Source: JBDOQU01 sp039839375
Lineage (GTDB): Bacteria; Pseudomonadota; Alphaproteobacteria; DSM-16000; Inquilinaceae
DNA length: 64,000 nucleotides
Reading direction: 5' to 3'
Assembly: GCF_039839375.1 (NCBI RefSeq)
Contig: NZ_JBDOQU010000014.1
Location: 62,001-126,000, forward strand
The position numbers and the translations under genes are program-made. Of the stretch, positions 15,415 through 24,319 are shown one piece after another. Positions within the stretch are counted from its first letter, which is position 1, and each line of letters opens with the position of its first letter. Below the pieces are notes generated by a model. The model was not told the origin of the DNA and ran no database searches. It worked only from the letters and a program-made list of their open reading frames with translations.

Positions 15415-16679
15415 GGCCGGGCCTCCTCGTTCAGCCGTCGGGCGATGGCGTGGATCTCCTCCAGGCCGGCGATGCGGCGGCGGTTGACGACCAGGTGGCG
15501 GCCGAGCAGGAGCGCCGGCCGTTCGCACGAGGCGCGCAGGTCGGGATCCTCTATCGTCTCGAACTCGGCATTATGGGCGAGGCCGAGGATGCGGCGGTGC
15601 ATCTCCACGCCGGCGAAGCCCAGCATGTCCCGCCAGATGTCCGCCAGCATATGGTCCAGCGCCTGCCGGGCGCCCAGCGGATCACCCTGATCCTCATAGA
15701 GTGTGCTGGGATAGAGAATGCCGGCGCGCTCCGTCTCCCAAAGGCGGGTGAATTCCTCGCGGAAGACCCGCCAGATCTCCACGACGACATCCAGCAGATA
15801 GGCGCGCATCGCGTCGCGGGAGCCGTCAGTCTCATGGCCGGCCTGGGAGAAATAGGCCATCCAGAAATTGGCGAGCAGCATGCCGACATCGAAAGCCATC
15901 GGGCCATAGACCGCGAATTCCGGATCGATGACGCGGCTGTCCTCCATCGTCACCATCACCGACCCGGTATGCAGATCGCCATGGAGAAGCGTTTCGGCCG
16001 CGCTGGTAAAGAGGCGCTTGAGGTGCTGCGCTTCCACCTTGAGGTCCCGGTCGGCGCGCAGTTGGGCGACCAGTTCGTCGAGCTGCGGAGAGGTGTGGCG
16101 GTTCATCTCCGCCGCGAAATAGGGGTCAGTGAAGACCAGATTCTCGGTGATGTCGCACAGCTCGATATTGCCGGCAAAGAGGGCGAGGTCCTTCTTTCGC
16201 GCCGGCGCCTCCATCGAGAGGTCGGAGCCGCGGAACAGCGTCCGCGCCGCGAACAGGCCGAGATCGCGGCCGATCCTCGGCAGGCGCTGCCCCTCGATCA
16301 GCGCGCGGCGCAGGATGACGTGGGGTGTCAGATACTCCATGACGATCAGCGCCTGGGCCTCGTCGAAATGGTAGATTTCCGGCACCCGTCCGGGGTCGCG
16401 CGCGGCCTGCCGCGTCAGCGCGTGATATTCGAAGAAGGATCGCCTGAGCGGCAGCGGCCAGCTTTCTCCGACCAGCCTGACATAGGGTAGCGCCTGCTTG
16501 ACGATCGCCCCGCCGTTCGCGCCCTCCACGATGAAGACGAGGTTGAGATTGCCGTCGCCGACCTCACGCACCGACCAGGCGGCGTGGTCGGGGCCGATCC
16601 TTTCGGTCAGCGCCGCGACCGTGGCCAGCCGCGCGCCGAGCGTTTCCACGGTGAGAGGTTCGAAGCGGGCTTCGGACAT
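15411..16679 (-). CDS. mtnK: S-methyl-5-thioribose kinase
   Basis: 422 residues, APH-like kinase fold; phosphorylates 5-methylthioribose with ATP. Visible features are the nucleotide loop VREVGDGNLNLVFIV (37-51) with Lys61, the catalytic HGDLHTGS loop (233-240, Asp235) and the metal-binding DPEFAVYG (252-259). The start at 16679 has GGGAGA ahead; an ATG six codons earlier is possible. It is first in the mtnKA operon and divergent from the sugar ABC importer, sharing a palindromic operator with it. Confidence 0.95.
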   Translation of the reverse strand: MSEARFEPLTVETLGARLATVAALTERIGPDHAAWSVREVGDGNLNLVFIVEGANGGAIVKQALPYVRLVGESWPLPLRRSFFEYHALTRQAARDPGRVPEIYHFDEAQALIVMEYLTPHVILRRALIEGQRLPRIGRDLGLFAARTLFRGSDLSMEAPARKKDLALFAGNIELCDITENLVFTDPYFAAEMNRHTSPQLDELVAQLRADRDLKVEAQHLKRLFTSAAETLLHGDLHTGSVMVTMEDSRVIDPEFAVYGPMAFDVGMLLANFWMAYFSQAGHETDGSRDAMRAYLLDVVVEIWRVFREEFTRLWETERAGILYPSTLYEDQGDPLGARQALDHMLADIWRDMLGFAGVEMHRRILGLAHNAEFETIEDPDLRASCERPALLLGRHLVVNRRRIAGLEEIHAIARRLNEEARP

Positions 16680-16758
16680 GATCGGCATCTCTCCCATCAG
16701 TCTCGCGGACCGGCATTGCGCCGCCTTCTCCTGTCACCTTGGCTAATCCGCCGATTGT

Positions 16759-16783
16759 CAAATGTCAACCGTGTTGACATTTG
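16759..16783. promoter_or_regulatory. 25-bp palindromic operator between mtnK and the ABC operon
   Basis: Perfect 11-base arms CAAATGTCAAC and GTTGACATTTG with spacer CGT. Each arm contains TTGACA reading outward, so one bound dimer would cover the -35 boxes in both directions. A related site (GTCAGC-GGT-GCTGAC) lies before the SorC regulator gene at 21480-21494, pointing to that regulator as ligand. Confidence 0.8.
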
Positions 16784-16801
16784 ATTGGCCGCTGATAGCA
16801 T
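16774..16801 (+). promoter_or_regulatory. Sigma-70-like promoter for the ABC operon
   Basis: TTGACA (16774-16779), 16 bases, TAGCAT (16796-16801), 24 bases before the TTG start at 16825. The -35 box is inside the right arm of the operator. The reverse direction has TTGACA at 16768-16763 but only a weak -10. Confidence 0.55.
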
Positions 16802-16824
16802 CATGGTCGGGGAGGAATGGCGAC

Positions 16825-18342
16825 TTGCAAGATGCCGTCTTTCGCATCGAACGGATGATGAAATCCTTCGGGCCGGCGCCGGTGCTGGCGGGGGTCGATC
16901 TGTCGCTCAACGCGGGAGAGGTGACCGCGCTGATGGGCGCCAACGGCGCCGGCAAATCCACGCTGGTCAAGATCGTCTCCGGTGTCCATCGGCTCGACGC
17001 CGGGACCATGCAACTCGCCGGCCGGCCTTATGAACCGCCGGGGCCGGCGGAGGCCATTCGCGCCGGGATCGTCACCGTCCACCAGAACATCAATGATGGG
17101 ATCGTCGCTGACCTGGACGTCGCGACCAACCTGACACTCGACCGCCTGTCGGGCAAAGGAGCGCGGCTGGTCTTCAATCCGCGCCGGGTCAGGCGGGAGG
17201 CGGAGATCGTCGCCGAACGGATGGGCCTCCATCTCGACCTGCGCGCCCGCGTCGGCGACCTGTCGCTGGCCGACCGGCAGATGGTGGCGATCGCCCGCGC
17301 CATGGCGCGGGAGCCGCAGGTGCTGATCCTCGACGAGCCGACATCCTCCCTGTCGAGCGCCGAGGCCGACCGTCTCTTCGACCTGATCGACAGGTTGCGC
17401 GCTCGTGGCGTGGCGATCCTCTACATTTCCCACCGCATGTCCGATATCCGCCGCGTCGCGGACCGCATCGTGGCCCTGCGCGACGGGCGGATCGCCGGGA
17501 CCTTCGACGGCAACCCGCTCGATTACGAGGGCGCAATCCATGCCATGCTAGGACGGTCCACGGCCGTCGGCACGATCGAGCCGAGAGAGGCCGGGGACGC
17601 GATCTTCTCCGCCCGCGACCTCAAGATCGCGCCGCACGCGGCCTCCTTCGACCTGGAGATCGGCGATGGGGAGATCGTCGCCGTCACTGGCCTGGTCGGA
17701 GTGGGCAAGACGGCGCTGGCCGAAACGCTGTTCGGGCTGCGCGCACCGTTCGGCGGGACGATGACGCTGGATGGCCGGGATTACCGGCCGGCCTCACCCG
17801 CCGCCGCTATCGATGACGGCGTCTTTCTGTTGGCCAAGGATCGCGCCGACAACGGCATCGTCCATGATTTCGACCTGGCGCGGAATATCAGCCTGCCCTT
17901 CCTGCCACGTCTATCCGACTTCTCAATCCTGCGGCGAGGCCGGGAGCGGAGCCGGGCGCGGGAGCAGATCGAGGCCCTGGGCATCGTCTGCCGGGGCGAG
18001 CGCGACCCGATGGACGCGCTGTCCGGCGGCAACCAGCAGAAGGTGATGGTCGGCCGCTGGATGGCGGAGAGGGCTCGGCTCTTCATCCTGGACGAACCCT
18101 TCCAGGGCGTCGATATCGCCGCCCGGCGCGACATGGCGGCCCGGCTGCGCGATTCCGCCGCCGGCCGCGCGACGCTCATCTTCCTGACGGAGATCGACGA
18201 GGTGCTGGAGACCGCCGACCGGATCCTCGTGATGTCCGAACACACGATCGTCGGCGCGCACCGCAACAGCGGCGTCGATATGGACCGGCTGCTGGCGGAG
18301 ATCGCGGGCCGGCACGCCTTTGTCGAGGAAAGCCGCCCGTGA
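16825..18342 (+). CDS. Sugar ABC transporter ATP-binding protein (double ATPase)
   Basis: 505 residues from the TTG at 16825, nine bases after GGGGAGG. The longer frame beginning at 16762 would start inside the operator and promoter and is rejected. Two ATPase halves are present: Walker A GANGAGKST (38-46) and Walker B LILDEPTSS in the first; a degenerate Walker A (GLVGVGKTAL), signature LSGGNQQK and FILDEPFQGVD in the second. The first half has SLADRQ in place of the usual LSGG signature. This is the RbsA-type layout of CUT2 sugar importers. Its operator neighbours suggest 5-methylthioribose or a related ribose derivative as substrate. Confidence 0.9.
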   Translation: MQDAVFRIERMMKSFGPAPVLAGVDLSLNAGEVTALMGANGAGKSTLVKIVSGVHRLDAGTMQLAGRPYEPPGPAEAIRAGIVTVHQNINDGIVADLDVATNLTLDRLSGKGARLVFNPRRVRREAEIVAERMGLHLDLRARVGDLSLADRQMVAIARAMAREPQVLILDEPTSSLSSAEADRLFDLIDRLRARGVAILYISHRMSDIRRVADRIVALRDGRIAGTFDGNPLDYEGAIHAMLGRSTAVGTIEPREAGDAIFSARDLKIAPHAASFDLEIGDGEIVAVTGLVGVGKTALAETLFGLRAPFGGTMTLDGRDYRPASPAAAIDDGVFLLAKDRADNGIVHDFDLARNISLPFLPRLSDFSILRRGRERSRAREQIEALGIVCRGERDPMDALSGGNQQKVMVGRWMAERARLFILDEPFQGVDIAARRDMAARLRDSAAGRATLIFLTEIDEVLETADRILVMSEHTIVGAHRNSGVDMDRLLAEIAGRHAFVEESRP

Positions 18343-19385
18343 ACGCCTACGCCGCCGCCAGCAAGCAACAGCCCGCCGCAGCCGCCCGGCTGTCCCTGAC
18401 CGGGATCGCCATCCGTTACGGCTTCATCGCGCTGATGTTGGGGCTGGTCCTGTTCTTCTCCATCGCCGCCGATGGATTCGCCTCGCCCATGAGCGCGGTG
18501 TTCATCCTGCAATCCGTGGCGATCACCGGCATCCTGGCGCTGGGGGTGACGGCGACGCTGGTCGTCGGCGGCTTCGACCTTTCGATCGGCTCGGTCGCGA
18601 CCACGGCGATGATGACCGCGGCCTACGTCATGGTGGTGCTGGACCAGAACGCCATCGTCGCCGTCCTGGCCTGCCTCGCCATCGGGGCGGCTGTGGGCGC
18701 GTTCAACGGCTGGCTCATCGTCTATATGCGCGTGCCGGACCTGCTGGCGACGCTCGGCATGATGTTCCTGCTGATCGGCCTCCAGCGCATCCCGACCGAA
18801 GGCAGGTCGATCGCCGTCGGCATGACGCTGCCGGACGGATCGACGGCGCCCGGCGCGTTCAGCGAGGCCTTCCTGGCGATCGGCCGGCACCGTTTCGACC
18901 TGCTCCTGGAGGATTTCCTTCCGATCTCGGTCGTCTTCCTGCTGGTGCTGGCGGTGCTGATCTGGGTCTTCCTGGAGTTCACGCGGTTCGGCCGGATGAT
19001 GTATGCCGTCGGCTCCAACGTACGGGCGGCGAGGCTCGCCGGCGCGCCGGTTCGGGCCTACAAGGTCTGGGCCTATGTGATCTCCGGCGTCTTCGCCTCG
19101 ATCGGCGGCATACTGCTCGCCGCCCGCCTGGGGCGGGGCGACATCGCCTCGGGTAACAATCTGCTTTTGGACGCCGTCGCCGCCGCGCTGATCGGCTTCG
19201 CCGTGCTGGGCGCGGCCAAGCCCAACGCCTTCGGCACGGCGGTCGGCGCGCTTTTCGTCGGCATCCTGCTGCAAGGGCTGACGATGATGAACGTCCCCTA
19301 CTACACGCAGGATTTCGTCAAGGGCGCGGTGCTGGTCGTCGCCCTTGTCTTCACCTTCGCCCTGTCCGGCAAGGGCAGGCAATAA
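18339..19385 (+). CDS. Sugar ABC transporter permease (RbsC type)
   Basis: 348 residues, inner-membrane BPD_transp_2 permease with about eight to ten hydrophobic segments. GVTATLVVGGFDLSIGSVAT is the family hallmark and GSNVRAARLAGAPVRAYKVW the ATPase-coupling region. GTG start with GTGA overlap to the ATPase gene. It forms the channel of the importer encoded by 16825-20488. Confidence 0.9.
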   Translation: MNAYAAASKQQPAAAARLSLTGIAIRYGFIALMLGLVLFFSIAADGFASPMSAVFILQSVAITGILALGVTATLVVGGFDLSIGSVATTAMMTAAYVMVVLDQNAIVAVLACLAIGAAVGAFNGWLIVYMRVPDLLATLGMMFLLIGLQRIPTEGRSIAVGMTLPDGSTAPGAFSEAFLAIGRHRFDLLLEDFLPISVVFLLVLAVLIWVFLEFTRFGRMMYAVGSNVRAARLAGAPVRAYKVWAYVISGVFASIGGILLAARLGRGDIASGNNLLLDAVAAALIGFAVLGAAKPNAFGTAVGALFVGILLQGLTMMNVPYYTQDFVKGAVLVVALVFTFALSGKGRQ

Positions 19386-19405
19386 GGACCTCCCGCAAGA
19401 GGTCC
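19386..19405 (+). terminator. Short stem-loop between permease and binding-protein genes
   Basis: Seven-base arms GGACCTC and GAGGTCC with a six-base loop directly after the permease stop. No T-run; likely a message-stability or attenuation element rather than a full terminator. Confidence 0.5.
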
Positions 19406-19432
19406 GGAACATATGGAAAGGGAGGAATGGAC

Positions 19433-20488
19433 ATGAGAATCGACAACAGGACAATCGCCCGGTTCGCCGCCGGACTGACGATGGCGACCTGCCTTTCGGC
19501 AACACCGGCGACCGCGCAGGACATGCCGCCGCCCTTCGACAATCCCGAAGAGGTGACGATCGCGCTGGTGCGCTATCTCTCGACCGGCGATTTCTTCCAG
19601 GCCTACCTGTTCGGCGTGGAAGCGCAGGCCGAGGCGCTGGGTGTCGAGCTGAGGGTGCTGGACAGCCGGCAGAACGCCGCCCTCCAGGCCGACATGGTCG
19701 ATCAGGCGATCGCCTTGGGCGTCGACGGCATCATCATCCAGCACGGGCTGACGGAATCGATGTCCCCCGCCGCCCAGCGCGCGGTCGAAGCGGGGATCGA
19801 CGTCGTCGCTTTCGACGTCAATGTGGAGAACGAGGCTATTCCGCAGATCGAGCAGTCGGACCGGGACCTGGCAAGGCTCGCGCTCGAACAGGCGATCGCG
19901 GACAATGGCGAAAGCTTCGCCGCAGGCTATGTCTACGTCCCCGGCATCGCGCCGCTCGACCGCCGCGACGAGACCTGGCAAGCCTTCAAGGAACGCTATC
20001 CGGGAATCGAGGAGGTCGCGCAGTTCGGCACGCTCGACAATCCGATCGCCAACAGCGTCGCCAACCAGGCGCGCGCGGTCCTGCAGGCCAATCCGAACAT
20101 CACGGTGATGTTCGCGCCCTATGACGAATTCGCGAAGGGCGTGAAGATCGCTGTCGACGAGATCGGCATGTCGTCTAACGTCAAGATCTACTCTGCCGAC
20201 ATCTCGACCTCCGATATCGCGGCGATGCGGGAGCCGGGGAGCCCCTGGGTGGCGACGGCGGCGACCAACCCGGCGGTGGTCGGTGAGGTCTCGGTGAGGG
20301 CGCTCGCCATGCTGATGGCCGGTGAGGAGCCGGACCACAACGTCATCGTGCCGCCGACCCTGATCACCCAGGACATGCTGCTGGAGAACGACATCGCCAA
20401 CATGCAGGATCTTTCCGCGGCGCTGCCGCAGTTCGCCCATGCCGACGTGGCGATGCCGGACTGGATGCCGCTGCCCGATCGTGACTGA
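19433..20488 (+). CDS. Sugar-binding periplasmic protein (Peripla_BP_4)
   Basis: 351 residues. The ATG at 19433 is preferred to that at 19427 because GGGAGG (19420-19425) is then seven bases away instead of one. A Sec signal peptide ends near SATPATA-Q (about residue 29). The mature part has VTIALVRYLSTGDFFQAYLF, ALGVDGIIIQHG and VMFAPYDEFAKGVKIAVDE. It is the last gene of the importer operon, an unusual position for the binding protein, and ends 8 bases from the convergent SorC gene. Confidence 0.88.
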   Translation: MRIDNRTIARFAAGLTMATCLSATPATAQDMPPPFDNPEEVTIALVRYLSTGDFFQAYLFGVEAQAEALGVELRVLDSRQNAALQADMVDQAIALGVDGIIIQHGLTESMSPAAQRAVEAGIDVVAFDVNVENEAIPQIEQSDRDLARLALEQAIADNGESFAAGYVYVPGIAPLDRRDETWQAFKERYPGIEEVAQFGTLDNPIANSVANQARAVLQANPNITVMFAPYDEFAKGVKIAVDEIGMSSNVKIYSADISTSDIAAMREPGSPWVATAATNPAVVGEVSVRALAMLMAGEEPDHNVIVPPTLITQDMLLENDIANMQDLSAALPQFAHADVAMPDWMPLPDRD

Positions 20489-20496
20489 GGAAAGCC

Positions 20497-21444
20497 CTAC
20501 GGCTTCTCCAGCCCGGCTTCCAGCAGCTTCTGTCCCATCTCGGCGGAGACGACGAGATGGGAGACGAAGCCGCCCCTGATCGCGGCGGCCAGCGCCTCGA
20601 ACTTCCCGGCCTCCACCACGACGACGAAGCGCTTGGGGATGCGGCGGACGGTGTCGAGATCGACGGAGATGAGCCGCCGGTTGTAGGAGCAGTCGATCCA
20701 CCGGCCCGCGCCGTCGATCAACTGCCCGCCGATGACGCCGACCGCGCCTTCCTCCCGCATCCGGGCCAGCTTGTCGGCCGGAAGAGCGCCGCAGGCGACG
20801 ATGTGGCTGTCCGGCTCGACGCTACCGACGGAGAAGAGCGCGATATCGCATTCCGCTATGCCGGCAAGCTGGCCGGCGACCACCCGTTCGGCGCGCAGGC
20901 CCCGGGCCAGTTCCTCCGTGCTCAGCACCAGCGGCGCATAGAGGTTGATCGGCCGGGCGTTGAGGCGGCGCGCGATCTCTATCGTGCATTGGTCGGGCCG
21001 GTAGGTGTAGGGCGCGCCCAGATTGCCGCAGAGCTGCGTGACCGTCACGTCCTGCAGGTCGGCCACGTCCATGGCGTCGGCGACATGATAGATCGTGCGC
21101 CCCCAGGCGACGCCGATGCGGCTCGTCGGGCCGATCAGGGAGAGGAAGGCGTTCGCCGCCACGAACGGTATGTTGGCCTCGGCCGACATCGCGCCGCCGC
21201 CCTCCGGCACGATCCAGACAGCCCCGAGCCCCAGCCCGTCCTCCAGCCGCCGCGCCAGCGTCTCCTCCCGATAGAGCCGGGTGGAGGCGGAGATGCTGAC
21301 GACGCCGGCTTCCCGCGCCTTGCGCAGATAGGCCGCCACGCTGGCGCGGGAGATGTTCAGCGCCTTCGCCACCTCTTCCTGGCGCATATTGTGCGTGTAG
21401 TAGAGCCACGCCGCCTTGTGGATGATCTGATCGCTGGCCCGCAA
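20497..21444 (-). CDS. SorC/DeoR-type sugar-binding transcriptional regulator
   Basis: 315 residues. The N-terminal helix-turn-helix is KAAWLYYTHNMRQEEVAKAL, then NISRASVAAYLRKAREAGVV. The C-terminal sugar-phosphate-binding domain (SorC type) contains GVAWGRTIYHVADAM, GECDIALFSVG-like AECDIALFSVGSVEP and GAVGVIGGQLID. TTG start at 21444 with GGGGAGA ten bases ahead. A palindrome upstream (21480-21494) resembles the operator at 16759-16783, so it probably represses itself, the importer and mtnKA, with a phosphorylated sugar such as methylthioribose or methylthioribulose phosphate as effector (inference). Confidence 0.87.
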   Translation of the reverse strand: MRASDQIIHKAAWLYYTHNMRQEEVAKALNISRASVAAYLRKAREAGVVSISASTRLYREETLARRLEDGLGLGAVWIVPEGGGAMSAEANIPFVAANAFLSLIGPTSRIGVAWGRTIYHVADAMDVADLQDVTVTQLCGNLGAPYTYRPDQCTIEIARRLNARPINLYAPLVLSTEELARGLRAERVVAGQLAGIAECDIALFSVGSVEPDSHIVACGALPADKLARMREEGAVGVIGGQLIDGAGRWIDCSYNRRLISVDLDTVRRIPKRFVVVVEAGKFEALAAAIRGGFVSHLVVSAEMGQKLLEAGLEKP

Positions 21445-21478
21445 ACCCGCCGGTCTCCCCTTGTCCGGCAGTCACAAT

Positions 21479-21495
21479 AGTCAGCGGTGCTGACA
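21479..21495. promoter_or_regulatory. Operator before the SorC gene
   Basis: GTCAGC-GGT-GCTGAC (21480-21494) is a six-base inverted repeat; extended to TGTCAGC-N3-GCTGACT on the minus strand it matches TGTCAAC-N3-GTTGACA of the site at 16763-16779. It is 36 bases before the SorC start. Confidence 0.65.
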
Positions 21496-21515
21496 AACGG
21501 CAAGGTTCTCCGCCG

Positions 21516-23036
21516 TCACATTGTCGCGCCCAACTGCCAGGGCACGAACTCGGCGTCGCCGTATCCTAAGCATTCCGATCTTGTCCGGCGGCCCGACGCG
21601 ACGGCCAGGATCTCGCGGAAGATCTCCTCGCCCTTCTCCGCCAGCGACACGCCGTCCAGGATGTCGCCGCAGTTCAGATCCATGTCGTCCCGCATGCGCA
21701 GGAAGAGGTCGGTGGTGGAGGCGAGTTTGATCGATGGCGTGGGCTTGCAGCCATAGGCGGAGCCGCGGCCGGTGGTGAAGCAGAGGACGTTCGCGCCGCC
21801 GGCCACCTGGCCGGTCGCCGAGACGGGATCGAAGCCGGGCGTGTCCATGAAGACGAACCCCTTCGTCGTCACCGGCTCGGCATAGCCGACCACGTCCATG
21901 AGCGGGCTGGTGCCGCCCTTCATCGCCGCGCCCAGCGACTTCTCCAGGATCGTGGTCAGGCCGCCGGCCTTGTTGCCGGGGGAGGGGTTGTTGTTGAGGT
22001 CGCCGCCCATCCGGGCCGCGTACTCCTCCCACCAGCGGATGACGCCCAGCAGCTTCTCCCCCACCTCCCGGCTGGCCGCCCGCCTGGTCAGCAGGTGTTC
22101 CGCGCCGTAGATCTCCGGCGTCTCCGACAGGATGGCCGTGCCGCCCTGGCGCACCAGCAGGTCGGCCGCGACGCCCAGCGCCGGATTCGCGGTGAGGCCC
22201 GAATAGCCGTCGGAGCCGCCGCATTGCAGGGCCAGCGTCAGTTCCGAAGCAGGACAGGCCTCGCGGCGCGCGCGCTCCGCGACGGGCAGCATCTCCCGCA
22301 CGGCAGCGACGCCAGCCTCCACCGCGCGGCGGGTGCCGCCGCTCTGCTGGATGGTCAGCGTGCGGAAGGTCTCGCCTTCCTGGATCCCATAAGCGTCCTT
22401 CAGCATGGCGATCTGGAAGACCTCGCAGCCAAGGCCGATCATCACCACCGCCGCCATGTTGGGATTGCTGGCGTAGCCCCACAGGCTGCGCTTCAGCGTG
22501 TCGAAGCCGGGGCCGTGGGCGGCCATGCCGCACCCCGTGGCGTGGACCAGCGGGATGACGCCGTCGACATTGGGGAAATCATCCAGCATCCCCGAACGCT
22601 CGACCTCCCGCGCCACGAACCGCGCGACCGAGGCGGAGCAGTTGACCGAGGTCAGGATGCCGACATAGTTCCGCGTGCCGACCCTGCCGTTGGCGCGGCG
22701 GAAACCCTGGAACGTCTCCGCCTGCTCCGCCGGGGGGAGGGAACGGGCGTCCTCGCCAAACCGGTAGTCGCGGTCATGGTCGCCCATGCCGCAATTATGC
22801 TCATGCACCCATTCGCCCGCCGCGATGGGACGCAGCGCCACACCGATCGCCTGGCCGAACTTGCGGATCGTCTCGCCTTCCGCCAGATCACGCGCCGCCA
22901 GCTTGTGGCCGCGCGGCACCTTCTCGGCGACGGTCACACCGTCGACGGCTATGCCGGGCTCCAGCCCGTCGACTGCCAGGACGACATCGTCATCGGGGTT
23001 CAGCCGCACCGTCCGCGGCTGCGGGTTGGCGGTCAT
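21516..23036 (-). CDS. uxaA: Altronate dehydratase (UxaA family)
   Basis: 506 residues; dehydrates D-altronate to 2-keto-3-deoxygluconate. The N-terminal SAF domain (about 1-95) has HNCGMGDHDRDY; the large UxaA domain has GTRNYVGILTSVNCSASVA, HATGCGM, GLGCEVFQ, LQCGGSDGYSGLTANPALG and GSAYGCKPTPSIKL, with cysteines that could hold the metal centre. ATG 23036 has GGGAG eight bases ahead; a GTG three codons earlier is less well placed. It is the last gene of gntR-manD-uxaA. The same family includes D-galactarate dehydratase, but adjacency to uxaC and manD favours altronate. Confidence 0.88.
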   Translation of the reverse strand: MTANPQPRTVRLNPDDDVVLAVDGLEPGIAVDGVTVAEKVPRGHKLAARDLAEGETIRKFGQAIGVALRPIAAGEWVHEHNCGMGDHDRDYRFGEDARSLPPAEQAETFQGFRRANGRVGTRNYVGILTSVNCSASVARFVAREVERSGMLDDFPNVDGVIPLVHATGCGMAAHGPGFDTLKRSLWGYASNPNMAAVVMIGLGCEVFQIAMLKDAYGIQEGETFRTLTIQQSGGTRRAVEAGVAAVREMLPVAERARREACPASELTLALQCGGSDGYSGLTANPALGVAADLLVRQGGTAILSETPEIYGAEHLLTRRAASREVGEKLLGVIRWWEEYAARMGGDLNNNPSPGNKAGGLTTILEKSLGAAMKGGTSPLMDVVGYAEPVTTKGFVFMDTPGFDPVSATGQVAGGANVLCFTTGRGSAYGCKPTPSIKLASTTDLFLRMRDDMDLNCGDILDGVSLAEKGEEIFREILAVASGRRTRSECLGYGDAEFVPWQLGATM

Positions 23037-23058
23037 GTCATTCACTCCCGATCCTTAT

Positions 23059-23075
23059 GGCCTCCGCCGGAGGCC
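23059..23075 (-). terminator. Stem-loop between manD and uxaA
   Basis: GGCCTCC-GCC-GGAGGCC, seven-base arms and three-base loop, in the 46-base gap between the two genes. No T-run; a possible mRNA processing or stability element. Confidence 0.4.
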
Positions 23076-23082
23076 GAACGGA

Positions 23083-24291
23083 TCACCAGCTCCACATCGT
23101 CCCGTCCTGGAGGCGCGCCACAGGCAGGTAGGCGGGATCGTAGGGATATTTCGCCGCAAGTTCCTCGTCTATGTCCACGCCATGGCCGGGCGTCTCTCCG
23201 GGGTGAAGGAACCCGTCCGCGAAGCTGTAGGCATGGGGGAAGACGGCGTCCGTTTCCTCAGTATGGCGCATATATTCCTGGATGCCGAAATTCGGGACCC
23301 AGAGATCGAAATGCAGGGCCGCGCCCATGCAGACGGGCGAAAGGTCCGTCGCGCCGTGGCAGCCGGTGCGCACCTGGTAAAGCTCGGCCAGCGCGGCGAT
23401 CTTTCTCAACTGCGTGATGCCGCCGGCATGGACCACGGTGGCGCGAATATAGTCGATGAGCTGGTTTTCGATCAGCCCACGGCAATCATGGATCGAGTTG
23501 AAGACCTCGCCGACGGCGATCGGCGTGACCGTGTGCTGGCGTATCAGCTTCAGCCCGTCCTGGTTCTCCGCCGGCGTCGGATCCTCGATCCAGAACAGCC
23601 GGTGGGGCTCCAGGCTCTTTCCCAGCCGCGCCGCCTCGATCGGCGTCAACCGGTGGTGGACGTCGTGGAGGAGATGGAAATCGAAGCCATGCTTCTCGCG
23701 CAGCGCGTCGAACAGCTTCGGCGCGAAATCGAGGTATTTCTCCGTCGACCAGACCTGCTCTTCCGGCAGGCCCTTGGTCGCTGGCTCGTAATAGAGATCG
23801 CCGCGCGCGATTCCGTAGGCGGTGTCCAGCCCCGGAACGCCGGACTGGGCGCGGACGGCCTTGTAGCCCAGTTCGAGATACTGGCCGACGGCGTCGACCG
23901 TCTCCTCTATGTCCTTGCCGTTGGCGTGGCCGTAAACCATGACGCCCGCGCGGCTCTTGCCGCCCAGAAGCTGATAGAGCGGCAGGCCGGCCGTCTTGGC
24001 CTTGATGTCCCACAGTGCGGTATCGACCGCCGCGATCGCCGCCATGGTCACCGGCCCGCGTCGCCAATAGGCGCCCTTGGCCAGATACTGCCAGATATCC
24101 TCTATCCGGTGCGGGTCGCGGCCGATCAGGCACGGGACGACATGGTCGGCCAGATAGGCGACAACCGCCTTCTCCCGCCCGTTCAGCGTCGCGTCGCCGA
24201 TGCCGTAGAGCCCCTCATCCGTCTCAATCTTGAGAGTGACGAAGTTCCGGCCCGGGCAGGTGACGATGACCTTGACTCCCGTAATCTTCAT
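23083..24291 (-). CDS. manD: D-mannonate dehydratase (ManD, enolase superfamily)
   Basis: 402 residues, the same length I recall for Novosphingobium ManD. The key residues fall at the same numbers: Arg147, Tyr159 and His212 for catalysis and Asp210, Glu236 and Glu262 as Mg2+ ligands (HLLHDVHHR, LFWIEDPTP, IAVGEVFN). The N-terminal capping domain begins MKITGVKVIVTCPG. It dehydrates D-mannonate to 2-keto-3-deoxygluconate, the step after fructuronate reductase (30680). It lies between the GntR and uxaA genes. The residue match supports a true ManD; D-gluconate activity, seen in relatives, cannot be excluded. Confidence 0.93.
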   Translation of the reverse strand: MKITGVKVIVTCPGRNFVTLKIETDEGLYGIGDATLNGREKAVVAYLADHVVPCLIGRDPHRIEDIWQYLAKGAYWRRGPVTMAAIAAVDTALWDIKAKTAGLPLYQLLGGKSRAGVMVYGHANGKDIEETVDAVGQYLELGYKAVRAQSGVPGLDTAYGIARGDLYYEPATKGLPEEQVWSTEKYLDFAPKLFDALREKHGFDFHLLHDVHHRLTPIEAARLGKSLEPHRLFWIEDPTPAENQDGLKLIRQHTVTPIAVGEVFNSIHDCRGLIENQLIDYIRATVVHAGGITQLRKIAALAELYQVRTGCHGATDLSPVCMGAALHFDLWVPNFGIQEYMRHTEETDAVFPHAYSFADGFLHPGETPGHGVDIDEELAAKYPYDPAYLPVARLQDGTMWSW

Positions 24292-24319
24292 CTTGCGATC
24301 TGCCTCGACGGTTGGTGCT

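Noticed and set aside
16680..16758. SAM-type riboswitch before mtnK
   Set aside because: The leader is under 90 bases and no conserved helix set or core could be traced; control is better explained by the palindrome.
16762..16824. Earlier start for the double ATPase at 16762
   Set aside because: It would begin inside the palindromic operator and before the promoter -10 box; the TTG at 16825 has a strong ribosome site.
17781..19505. 574-residue minus-strand open frame
   Set aside because: Opposite the ABC ATPase and permease genes; no recognisable domain.
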